Part shown: one piece after another, positions 5,894-12,169 of the stretch
How positions within the stretch are numbered: the stretch's first letter is position 1
Layout: each line of letters opens with the position of its first letter
Assembly (NCBI GenBank): GCA_035761805.1
Contig: DASTQL010000147.1
Coordinates: forward strand, 1-12,526
Length of the DNA stretch: 12,526 nt
Direction of reading: 5' to 3'
From: DASTQL01 sp035761805
GTDB taxonomy: Bacteria; Actinomycetota; Actinomycetes; Jiangellales; Jiangellaceae
Translations under genes and position numbers: made by a program
Notes under the pieces: model-generated
Told to the model about the DNA's origin: nothing
The model's database searches: none
What the model saw: only the letters and a program-made list of their open reading frames with translations

Positions 5894-6892
5894 ACCCGCG
5901 GCGGCCGTGCCGCTGCCCAGGTGCACGTCGTACGCGGTCAGCGCCTCGCGGGCGTCGCGGCGGACGGCCTCCGCCAGCTCCGGCGGGTCCGCGATCCGTG
6001 CGGCCCCTCCCAGGCGCAGCACCAGTCGCCGCACCCAGCGAGGGTCCGGCGTGCGCAGCCGGATCCGCCGGGAGCCGTCGTCGCGGTCCTCCACCGACTC
6101 GCACGGGTAGTGGTCGCCTACCCATCGGGCGCCGGGGTCGAGGTCGAGCGTCACCAGGTCGTCGTCGGGCGAGGGCTGGAACAACCCCGCCGCCAGGTCC
6201 CTCGGTCGGGCGTGGGGCGGCACCTCGGCCGGGACGTCCAGGACGTATGCCGCCTCCACCCGGTCCAGCCGGAACAGCCGGACCCCTCGGGCCCGGCGGC
6301 ACCACGCCTCGAGGTAGGGGCGTCCCTCGACGACCACGAGCCGCATCGGGTCCACGTCGCGCTCGGTCCGCTCGTCCCGACCGGGGACCCAGTAGGACAG
6401 GTGCAGCAGACGCCGGTCGGTCAGGGCCCGCCGCACCGAGCCGGCGACCTCACCACGGGCGCCGGCGTCGAGTTCCACCCGCACCGCGAGCGCGCGCTCG
6501 GCCGCCGCGCCGGCGGCACGCTCCAGCTTTGCCACCACCCGGTCCACGGCGTCGCGGTCGCCGGCCGCAGGGATCGCGGCGAGGGTCCGGACCGCGACCA
6601 GGAGGGCCAGGGCCTCGTCGGTCCCGAGCCGCAGCGGACGGGCGAGGTAGTCGGCGTTCGAGACGTTGATGACCCCTTCGCCCTCCACGGCCTCCATGTC
6701 GACCTCGATGTAGTCGCCCATCGCCAGGCCGGGGAGACCGGAGAACCAGAGAACGTTGAGGTCGCGGACGACCTGGAGCTCGCTGACGCCGTACAGCTGG
6801 GCCACCTCGGAGACCCGCACTCCCGGGTGGGCCAGCAGGTAGGGCAGCATCAACAGCAGGCGGGACACCTGCTCCTGCGCACCGGCGCTCAT
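5891..6892 (-). CDS. pafC: PafC, WYL-domain transcriptional regulator subunit
   Basis: A 333-aa partner of PafB. In mycobacteria the PafBC complex activates the RecA/LexA-independent DNA-damage regulon. An N-terminal winged-helix region (about 10-60) includes VRVSEVAQLYGVSELQVVRDLNVL. The WYL domain (about 145-220) includes the ligand-sensing core RPYLEAWCRRARGVRLFRLDRV at 191-212; here the W-Y-L signature is altered to PYLEAW. A C-terminal WCX-type domain follows (about 235-325). The ATG at 6892 overlaps the pafB stop in an ATGA arrangement (4 bp), so the two are almost certainly translationally coupled and made in equal amounts. The gene ends with TAG at 5893-5891, which also appears to be part of a -10 element for the next gene. 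Confidence 0.94.
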   Translation of the reverse strand: MSAGAQEQVSRLLLMLPYLLAHPGVRVSEVAQLYGVSELQVVRDLNVLWFSGLPGLAMGDYIEVDMEAVEGEGVINVSNADYLARPLRLGTDEALALLVAVRTLAAIPAAGDRDAVDRVVAKLERAAGAAAERALAVRVELDAGARGEVAGSVRRALTDRRLLHLSYWVPGRDERTERDVDPMRLVVVEGRPYLEAWCRRARGVRLFRLDRVEAAYVLDVPAEVPPHARPRDLAAGLFQPSPDDDLVTLDLDPGARWVGDHYPCESVEDRDDGSRRIRLRTPDPRWVRRLVLRLGGAARIADPPELAEAVRRDAREALTAYDVHLGSGTAAAG

Positions 6893-7854
6893 GCCGCCCC
6901 GCTCCCCGCCACGGCTCGCAGGCGGGCCAGGACGTGGGCGCGCACGTCCTCCGGTGCCAGGACCAACGCGGCGGAGCCGTAGCCCGCGACCTCCTCCGCG
7001 AGCAGCCAGTCGTCGGCGTAGGGCACCTCGACCACGTCCCAGCCGGTCCCGTCCGGACGGGTCGCAACCGCCCGCCGCCGGAGTCCCCAGGCGGCCCCGT
7101 GCCGGACCCGGACCGAGGCGGTGCCCGACACGGGCGGAGGGGCCAGCGACGCGGCGGCCCGCCGCACCTCGTCCGCGCCGGGGTCCGGGAAGGCACCGGG
7201 CGGCCCCGTGCCGACGGGGCCGGCCACTCGGGAGAGGCGGAACATCCGAGGTGCCTCGCGCTCGCGGTCGCGCCCGACGACGTACCAGCGTCCGTGCCAC
7301 GAGAGCACGCTCCACGGCTCGAGGTGCCGGTGCTCGGCACTGCCCGACCCCGGCTTGTGGTAGTCGAAGGACACCCGGCGCCGGTCGCGCACCGCTTCCC
7401 ACAGCGGCCAGAAGGCCGGCTCCTCGGCGGCCAGCCGCGGTTCGACGGCCGCCAGGGCACGGGTGTCCGTCTCCACGCCGGCGGCCCTCAGCTTGAGCAG
7501 GGCGCGGCCGGTGGCCTCGGCCAGCGTCGCGTGCTGCCACACCCGCGCCGCCAGGCCCAGGACGGCCGCCTCGTCCGGCTCGAGGCTGACGGGAGGGAGC
7601 TCGAAGTCGCTGCGCCGGATCCGGTAGCCGATCTCCTCGTCCGGCGCGAAGGGGTCCTCCGACCCGGTCTCGATCGGGATGCCGAGCTCGCGGAGCTCGT
7701 CCTTGTCCCGCTCGAACATCCGCTCGAAGGCCTCGTCCGACTGGTCGCCGTAGCCACCGACGACCTGACGCAGCCGGGCCTTGGGCAGGTACGTGCGCGC
7801 CACCAGCAGGGCGATGACGAGGTTCATCAGCCGCTCGCTCTTGGCCTGGGACAC
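6889..7854 (-). CDS. pafB: PafB, WYL-domain transcriptional regulator subunit
   Basis: A 321-aa DNA-damage response regulator that works with PafC. The N-terminus (SQAKSERLMNLVIALLVARTYLPK) and the winged helix (about residues 5-60, including FERMFERDKDELRELGIPIE) match the PafB type. The WYL domain spans about 150-215, with EPWSVLSWHGRWYVVGRDRER (WYV core at residues 190-192) and RMFRLSRV. The C-terminal WCX region is about 240-318. The GTG at 7854 was chosen because GGAAGGGGG (7864-7872) lies 9 nt upstream and homology to mycobacterial PafB begins there. A GTG at 7890 is in frame but would add a Pro/Gly-rich 12-residue leader. The gene is divergent from DUF3866 across a 73-bp spacer containing a 21-bp palindrome and a 5'-leader hairpin. 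Confidence 0.94.
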   Translation of the reverse strand: MSQAKSERLMNLVIALLVARTYLPKARLRQVVGGYGDQSDEAFERMFERDKDELRELGIPIETGSEDPFAPDEEIGYRIRRSDFELPPVSLEPDEAAVLGLAARVWQHATLAEATGRALLKLRAAGVETDTRALAAVEPRLAAEEPAFWPLWEAVRDRRRVSFDYHKPGSGSAEHRHLEPWSVLSWHGRWYVVGRDREREAPRMFRLSRVAGPVGTGPPGAFPDPGADEVRRAAASLAPPPVSGTASVRVRHGAAWGLRRRAVATRPDGTGWDVVEVPYADDWLLAEEVAGYGSAALVLAPEDVRAHVLARLRAVAGSGAA

Positions 7855-7877
7855 CGCCGGAGACCCCCTTCCGTGGC

Positions 7878-7893
7878 CGGGTGCGGGCACCCG
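7878..7893 (-). promoter_or_regulatory. Hairpin in the pafB 5' leader
   Basis: CGGGTGC-GG-GCACCCG is a perfect 7-bp inverted repeat. If pafB transcription starts near 7894, as the upstream TAGCCT predicts, this stem would form at the very 5' end of the mRNA, 5 nt before the Shine-Dalgarno at 7872-7864. It may affect stability or ribosome access. No ligand-binding fold is evident. Confidence 0.45.
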
Positions 7894-7900
7894 CCCGGCG

Positions 7901-7906
7901 AGGCTA
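7901..7906 (-). promoter_or_regulatory. Candidate -10 hexamer for pafBC
   Basis: TAGCCT on the minus strand predicts a start near 7894. The leader would be about 40 nt and contain the hairpin and the Shine-Dalgarno used by the GTG at 7854. No TTGAC-like -35 was found. Confidence 0.4.
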
Positions 7907-7915
7907 GCGAATCGC

Positions 7916-7921
7916 TAGCCT
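7916..7921 (+). promoter_or_regulatory. Candidate leaderless -10 hexamer for DUF3866 gene
   Basis: TAGCCT, 6 nt (GCGCCT), then the GTG at 7928. There is no Shine-Dalgarno before that GTG, which supports leaderless translation. The context CGCTAGCCT-N6-GTG matches the dagK start. Confidence 0.55.
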
Positions 7922-7927
7922 GCGCCT

Positions 7928-9013
7928 GTGATCCGCTGGCGCAGGGGTGTGGTCACCGGCGTGCGCCGGGAGTGGCCCGGTGCCCTGGAGCTCGACGTGG
8001 AGATCGCCGACGAGGGACCGGCGAGGGCGCTCGCCTACGAGCACCTCGTGGGCCGCCCCGAGCCGGGCGAGGCGGTCCTGCTCAACACGACCGCCCTGGC
8101 GATGGGTCTCGGGACCGGCGGCTACACCATGGTGGTCGCCACGCCGGACCGGCTGCCGGCCGACCCGCCACCCGGGCCCGGCCACCTGGTCAAGGCCCGC
8201 TACACCCCGCTCCAGGCGTCGGTGCTCGGCATCGACGAGCAGGAGAGCGAGCACCACGCGGTGCTCCGCGACGCCGACGACCTCGGCGGCCTCCCGGTCG
8301 TCGTTGCAGACCTCCACTCCGCGCTGCCGGCCGTCCTCGCCGGGCTGCGCACGGTGCGGCCCGACACCCGGGTGGCCTACGTCATGACCGACGGCGCCGC
8401 GCTGCCGCTCTGGTTCAGCCGGTCCGTGGCGTTCCTCCGCACGTCCGGCTGGCTGTCCGCCACCGTGACGGTGGGCCAGGCGCTGGGCGGTGACCACGAG
8501 GCCGTCACCGTGCACTCCGGCCTGCTCGCCGCACGACACGTCCTCGGGGCCGACGCCGTGGTCGTCACCCAGGGGCCGGGCAACCTCGGCACCGGGACCC
8601 GGTGGGGCTTCAGCGGGGTGGCCTGCGGGGAGGCGCTCAACGCGGCGGCCATCCTCGGTGGCCGCCCCGTGGCCGCGCTCCGGGTCAGCGGAGCGGACCC
8701 TCGCGAGCGGCACCTGGGCGTCTCGCACCACTCGCTGACCGCGTACGGGCGGGTGGCCCTGGCCCCGGTCGACGTGGTCGTCCCCGGCCTCGACGGGCGC
8801 CTGGGCGAGCTGGTCCGGCACCAGGCGGCGGCGCTGCACCCCCCACACCGGCTGGTCGACGTGGGGACCGACGGTCTGGTGGAGGCGCTCCGGCAGTCTC
8901 CCGTACGGCTGTCCACCATGGGTCGCGGGCTGGACGACGACCCGGCGGCGTTCCTGGCCTCGGCGGCGGCGGGGCGGCACGTGGGGTCCCTGCTCGCCGC
9001 CGACCGGGCGTGA
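7928..9013 (+). CDS. DUF3866 family protein, function unknown
   Basis: A 361-aa actinobacterial protein that I assign to DUF3866; I know of no characterised activity. The N-terminal 75 residues are beta-rich (IRWRRGVVTGVRR...ALELDVEI), followed by KARYTPLQASVLGIDEQES (89-107). Then comes an alpha/beta region with VVVADLHSALPAVLAGLR (124-141) and RVAYVMTDGAALPL. The most distinctive blocks are the Gly-rich TQGPGNLGTGTRWGFSG (214-230) and RHLGVSHHSLTAYGRV (261-276), whose paired histidines look like possible catalytic or ligand residues. No signal peptide or membrane helix is seen, so it is probably cytoplasmic. The GTG at 7928 lacks a Shine-Dalgarno but has TAGCCT 6 nt upstream. It diverges from pafBC through a shared palindrome and converges on the FKBP gene with a 6-bp gap. 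Confidence 0.88.
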   Translation: MIRWRRGVVTGVRREWPGALELDVEIADEGPARALAYEHLVGRPEPGEAVLLNTTALAMGLGTGGYTMVVATPDRLPADPPPGPGHLVKARYTPLQASVLGIDEQESEHHAVLRDADDLGGLPVVVADLHSALPAVLAGLRTVRPDTRVAYVMTDGAALPLWFSRSVAFLRTSGWLSATVTVGQALGGDHEAVTVHSGLLAARHVLGADAVVVTQGPGNLGTGTRWGFSGVACGEALNAAAILGGRPVAALRVSGADPRERHLGVSHHSLTAYGRVALAPVDVVVPGLDGRLGELVRHQAAALHPPHRLVDVGTDGLVEALRQSPVRLSTMGRGLDDDPAAFLASAAAGRHVGSLLAADRA

Positions 9014-9019
9014 GACGGC

Positions 9020-9940
9020 TCAGACGGTCGCGACGACGTCGACCACGAGGGCGAGCGCCTCGCCCTCCCCGCCCTCCGGCGCGTTGTCGGCGGCGGTCAC
9101 CCGGACGACCGCGCGGCTGCCGACGTTCTGTCCCTCGAGCGCGGTGACCAGGCCCGGCAGCTGGTCGGTCGTCAGCAGGGCCGGCTGCTGGTCCCACGAG
9201 GAGTACTGGGTCTCACCCGTCGAGTAGGACACCTGCACGATCTTGGCGACGATCAGGTCCTCGATCGGCTCGCCGTCGCCGGCGAGCACCAGCACCGCGT
9301 CGGACTCCGACGGGGGCTCGAGCCCGTCGACACTCACCGTCGGGGCCTCGGTCCCGTCCCCCTGGACGACCGGGACGTCGGCGGCCAGGTCGGCCACCGG
9401 CTCACCGGACACGGCGGCGTCCGCAGGGACGGACTCGAGGATGTCGATGACGAACACCAGGGTGGAGTCGGGGGGGATCGACCCGTCGGGCGTGCCCTCC
9501 TCGCCGTAGCCCTGCTCCGGCGGGATGACGAGCAGCACCCGCGACCCGACCGTCTGCCCGACAAGTCCCTCGTCCCACCCGGGGATCACTGCGCCGCTGC
9601 CGATGCCGAAGCCCGCCGGCTGGCCGCGGTCGTAGCTGTTGTCGAAGACGTTCGGTTCGCCGCCCTCGCCCGGCTCCCAGGTCTGGCCGAGGTAGTTCGC
9701 GACGAGGAACTCCCCGGCCTGGACCTCGGAGCCCTCGCCCTCGGCGAGCACCTCGACGACGAGCTCGTCGGACGGGTCGCCCTCGGGCACCTCGACCTCG
9801 GGCTTCTCGCCGACCTCCCCGGTCGCAGTGGGGACGTCGCCCGAGGTGCCGGCCGTCGTGTCCTCCTCGGCCGTGCCGCAGGCGGCGAGGCCGAGCGAGA
9901 CGGAGATCAGGAGCGCGGCAAGCGCGGGGGTACGGCGCAC
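9020..9940 (-). CDS. Lipoprotein FKBP-type peptidyl-prolyl isomerase with degenerate second domain
   Basis: A 306-aa secreted, membrane-anchored protein. A basic n-region (MRRTP), a hydrophobic core and the lipobox LAAC (residues 18-21) mark Sec export and lipidation at Cys21, so it acts outside the membrane. An acidic, Thr/Gly-rich linker (22-57) follows. The first FKBP domain (about 58-170) keeps the active-site features ANYLG (81-85), FDNSYDRG (99-106), VIPGWDEGL (118-126) and GYGEEG (144-149). A second FKBP-like domain (about 200-306) keeps only the outline (VQVSYSTGETQYSSWD, LPGLVTALEGQNVGSRAVVRV). It lacks the VIPGW core and the GYG loop, so it is probably non-catalytic. The GTG at 9940 has GAGG about 10 nt upstream. 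It lies 101 bp downstream of pafA, a context shared with other actinomycetes. Confidence 0.92.
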   Translation of the reverse strand: MRRTPALAALLISVSLGLAACGTAEEDTTAGTSGDVPTATGEVGEKPEVEVPEGDPSDELVVEVLAEGEGSEVQAGEFLVANYLGQTWEPGEGGEPNVFDNSYDRGQPAGFGIGSGAVIPGWDEGLVGQTVGSRVLLVIPPEQGYGEEGTPDGSIPPDSTLVFVIDILESVPADAAVSGEPVADLAADVPVVQGDGTEAPTVSVDGLEPPSESDAVLVLAGDGEPIEDLIVAKIVQVSYSTGETQYSSWDQQPALLTTDQLPGLVTALEGQNVGSRAVVRVTAADNAPEGGEGEALALVVDVVATV

Positions 9941-9979
9941 GGTGGGATGTCCTCGTCAGGGGAAGCCAGGGCGGCGGCC

Positions 9980-9985
9980 ACCCTA
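9980..9985 (-). promoter_or_regulatory. Candidate -10 hexamer for the FKBP lipoprotein gene
   Basis: TAGGGT on the minus strand within the 101-bp pafA-FKBP spacer fits TANNNT. Transcription would begin near 9973 and leave a leader of about 33 nt with the GAGG Shine-Dalgarno. No convincing -35 is seen. Confidence 0.3.
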
Positions 9986-10013
9986 ACCCGGCCGCCTGAG
10001 AGGTTCCTGAACC

Positions 10014-10031
10014 GGGCGGGCCGGCCCGCCC
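10014..10031 (-). terminator. GC-rich perfect inverted repeat after pafA, possible terminator
   Basis: GGGCGGGCC directly abuts its exact reverse complement GGCCCGCCC, starting 10 bp after the pafA stop. As RNA it could form a very stable 7-bp stem with a 4-nt loop. No T-tract follows on the minus strand, so it is at best a GC-hairpin-type or partial terminator, or an RNA-stability element separating pafA from the FKBP gene. Confidence 0.4.
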
Positions 10032-10041
10032 TTCACCTCCG

Positions 10042-11403
10042 TCACATGCCGGCGATGAGCCGCTCCACGCGCTCGTCGACCGAGCGGAACGGGTCCTTGC
10101 ACAAGACGGTCCGCTGCGCCTGGTCGTTGAGCTTGAGGTGCACCCAGTCGACGGTGAAGTCGCGGCGACGTTCCTGGGCGCGCCGCACGAACTCGCCGCG
10201 CAGCCGGGCGCGGGTCGTCTGCGGAGGGACCGACTTGGCCCGGAAGACGTCGAGGTCCCGGCAGACCCGGGCGACGGCTCCCTGGCGCTCGAGCAGGTAG
10301 TAGAGCCCCCGGCCGCGGTGGATGTCGTGATAGGCAAGGTCGAGCTGGGCGATGCGTGGGCTGGTGAGCTGCAGGTCGTGTCGGGCCCGGTAGCGCTCGA
10401 TCAGGCGGTACTTCGTCACCCAGTCGATCTCGCGCTCCACGAGCGAGAGGTCCCCGGAGTCCACGGCCTTGAGGGTGCGCTCCCACAGGTCGAGCACGCG
10501 GTGCACCACGGGCGAGTCGAGCTCACGCTGGTCGACGAAGGTGCGGACCTTGGTGAAGTACTCCTCCTGCACCGCGAGGGCCGAGGCCTCGCGGCCGTTT
10601 GCCAGCCGGACCTTGCGCCGGCCGGTCATGTCGTGACTGATCTCACGGATGGCCCGGATCGGGTTCTCCAGCGTGAGGTCGCGCATGGGCACGCCGGCCT
10701 CGACCAGGCGGAGCACCAGGTCGGTGGCCCCCACCTTGAGCAGGGTCGTGCACTCGTTCATCGTCGAGTCGCCGACGATGACGTGGAGGCGGCGGTAGCG
10801 CTCGGCGTCGGCGTGCGGCTCGTCGCGGGTGTTGATGATCGGCCGGGACCGCGTGGTGGCCGAGGACACCCCCTCCCAGATGTGCTCGGCCCGCTGGCTG
10901 ACGCTGAAGACCGCACCCCTGGGGGTCTGCAGGACCTTGCCCGCTCCGCAGACGATCTGCCGGGTGACGAGGAAGGGGATGAGCACGTCGGCCAGGCGCG
11001 AGAACTCGCCATGCCGGGCGACGAGGTAGTTCTCGTGGCAGCCGTAGGAGTTGCCGGCGGAGTCGGTGTTGTTCTTGAAGAGGTAGACGTCGCCGGCGAT
11101 GCCCTCCTCGCGCAGCCGCTTCTCCGCGTCGACGAGCAGGCCCTCGAGCACCCGCTCGCCGGCCTTGTCGTGCGTCACCAGGTCGGTGATCGAGTCGCAC
11201 TCCGGCGTGGCGTACTCGGGGTGGCTGCCCACGTCGAGGTACAGCCGGGCGCCGTTGCGGAGGAAGACGTTGCTGCTGCGTCCCCACGAGACCACCCGGC
11301 GGAAGAGGTAGCGGGCCACCTCGTCGGGCGAGAGCCGCCGCTGACCACGGAACGTGCACGTGACGCCGTACTCGTTCTCGATGCCGAAGATGCGGCGGTC
11401 CAT
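10042..11403 (-). CDS. pafA: Pup-protein ligase PafA
   Basis: A 453-aa enzyme that uses ATP to join the C-terminal glutamate of Pup to substrate lysines, marking proteins for the proteasome. It belongs to the carboxylate-amine/glutamine-synthetase-like fold. The N-terminus MDRRIFGIENEYG contains the Mg-binding Glu9. LYLDVGSHPEYATPEC (54-69) contains the catalytic Asp57 and Glu63. Further conserved blocks are KNNTDSAGNSYGCHENYL, SVSQRAEHIWEGVSSATT, RPIINTRDEPHAD and RLHVIVGDSTMNE. The C-terminal domain (about 360-453) includes VDWVHLKLNDQAQRTVLCKDPF. Length and motifs match PafA rather than the deamidase Dop. The ATG at 11403 has no Shine-Dalgarno; TAGTGT lies 6 nt upstream and overlaps the prcA stop codon. 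It lies 9 bp from prcA, so it can be read from the prcBA operon and possibly from its own leaderless promoter. Confidence 0.97.
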   Translation of the reverse strand: MDRRIFGIENEYGVTCTFRGQRRLSPDEVARYLFRRVVSWGRSSNVFLRNGARLYLDVGSHPEYATPECDSITDLVTHDKAGERVLEGLLVDAEKRLREEGIAGDVYLFKNNTDSAGNSYGCHENYLVARHGEFSRLADVLIPFLVTRQIVCGAGKVLQTPRGAVFSVSQRAEHIWEGVSSATTRSRPIINTRDEPHADAERYRRLHVIVGDSTMNECTTLLKVGATDLVLRLVEAGVPMRDLTLENPIRAIREISHDMTGRRKVRLANGREASALAVQEEYFTKVRTFVDQRELDSPVVHRVLDLWERTLKAVDSGDLSLVEREIDWVTKYRLIERYRARHDLQLTSPRIAQLDLAYHDIHRGRGLYYLLERQGAVARVCRDLDVFRAKSVPPQTTRARLRGEFVRRAQERRRDFTVDWVHLKLNDQAQRTVLCKDPFRSVDERVERLIAGM

Positions 11404-11409
11404 GGGCTC

Positions 11410-11415
11410 ACACTA
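11410..11415 (-). promoter_or_regulatory. Candidate leaderless -10 hexamer for pafA, overlapping the prcA stop
   Basis: TAGTGT on the minus strand fits TANNNT. Its TAG is the prcA stop codon, and 6 nt (GAGCCC) later comes the pafA ATG. It could give pafA expression independent of the core particle genes. Confidence 0.5.
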
Positions 11416-12135
11416 CGTCGGGGCGGCCTGACCCGCTGGCGGCGGAGCGGGCGCGAGCAGCCGGTCGAGCTCCCTCCCCTGCACGCGCCGGAACGCCCGT
11501 CGGGGGCGGCTTCGCTCCAGCACGGCCACCTCGAGGGCGTCGGCGGTGATCTCGCGGGTGGTGGGCCCGTCGTGGGCGAGTCCGTCGACCGCGACCCGGA
11601 GGGCGGCGCGCAGCGGCATCGCGTCGCGGTAGTGCTCCCCGACGTGGCGGCTGATCTGCTCGGCCGAGCCACCCATGACCGCGAAGCCGTGCTCGTCGGC
11701 CACCGAGCCGTCGTAGGTGAGCCGGTACACCTGGTCGGTCCCCGGCTCCTCCCCCACCTCCGCGACGATGATCTCCACCTCGTACGGCTTGGGCTCCTGG
11801 GTGAAGATCGTGCCCAGGGTCTGGGCATACGCGTTGGCCAGGCCCCGGCCCGTGACGTCGCGCCGGTCGTACGCGTAGCCACGCAGGTCGGCGAGCCGGA
11901 CCCCGGCGATCCGGAGGTTCTCGAACTCGTTGTACTTGCCGACCGCGGCGAAGGCGATCCGGTCGTAGATCTCGCTGATCTTGTGCAGCGCGCGGGAGGG
12001 GTTCTCCGCGACGAAGAGGATCCCGTCGGAGTACTGCACGACCACGACGCTGCGGCCGCGGGCGATCCCCTTGCGGGCGTAGTCGGCCCGGTCCTTCATC
12101 AGCTGTTCGGGCGAGACGTAGAACGGCATCGTCAC
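11413..12135 (-). CDS. prcA: 20S proteasome alpha subunit PrcA
   Basis: A 240-aa subunit that forms the outer gating rings of the bacterial 20S proteasome and contacts the ATPase ring. From the GTG at 12135 it reads VTMPFYVSPEQLMKDRADYARKGIARGRSVV, the typical actinobacterial gate and H0-helix region. This is followed by GILFVAENPSRALHKISEIYDRIAFAAVGKYNEFENLR, RGYAYDRRDVTGRGLANAYAQTLGTIF and PYEVEIIVAEVG, all signature PrcA blocks. A Pro/Ala-rich C-terminal tail ends the protein. AGAGGAG (12144-12150) is 8 nt before the GTG at 12135; the ATG two codons later (12129) is the alternative start. It lies 34 bp after prcB and 9 bp before pafA. The open frame extends further upstream, but that segment overlaps prcB and looks non-coding. 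Confidence 0.96.
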   Translation of the reverse strand: MTMPFYVSPEQLMKDRADYARKGIARGRSVVVVQYSDGILFVAENPSRALHKISEIYDRIAFAAVGKYNEFENLRIAGVRLADLRGYAYDRRDVTGRGLANAYAQTLGTIFTQEPKPYEVEIIVAEVGEEPGTDQVYRLTYDGSVADEHGFAVMGGSAEQISRHVGEHYRDAMPLRAALRVAVDGLAHDGPTTREITADALEVAVLERSRPRRAFRRVQGRELDRLLAPAPPPAGQAAPT

Positions 12136-12169
12136 CGCGGTGACTCCTCTCGCTCGGGGGCGGGCCGGG

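Larger units (their letters stand above)
7901..7921. repeat. Perfect 21-bp palindrome in the pafB/DUF3866 spacer
   Basis: AGGCTAGCGA, central A, TCGCTAGCCT: two 10-bp arms that are exact reverse complements around one base. Each arm ends in TAGCCT reading outward, giving a candidate -10 hexamer to each of the two divergent genes. It is either an operator, a symmetric bidirectional core promoter, or both. Confidence 0.8.

Noticed and set aside
5281..6669. Pro/Arg-rich plus-strand frame opposite tatA and pafC
   Set aside because: It is a low-complexity antisense shadow running across several certain minus-strand genes.
7855..7890. pafB start at the GTG at 7890
   Set aside because: The extra 12 residues are encoded by the leader hairpin and Shine-Dalgarno. 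The GTG at 7854 has GGAAGGGGG at proper spacing and fits the family N-terminus.
7855..7927. PafBC-type (RecA-NDp) promoter motif for the regulator genes
   Set aside because: I looked for TTGTCRGTG followed by a TANNNT here and in the other intergenic gaps and found no convincing match. A TTGTCGG string near 9083 is inside the FKBP coding region.
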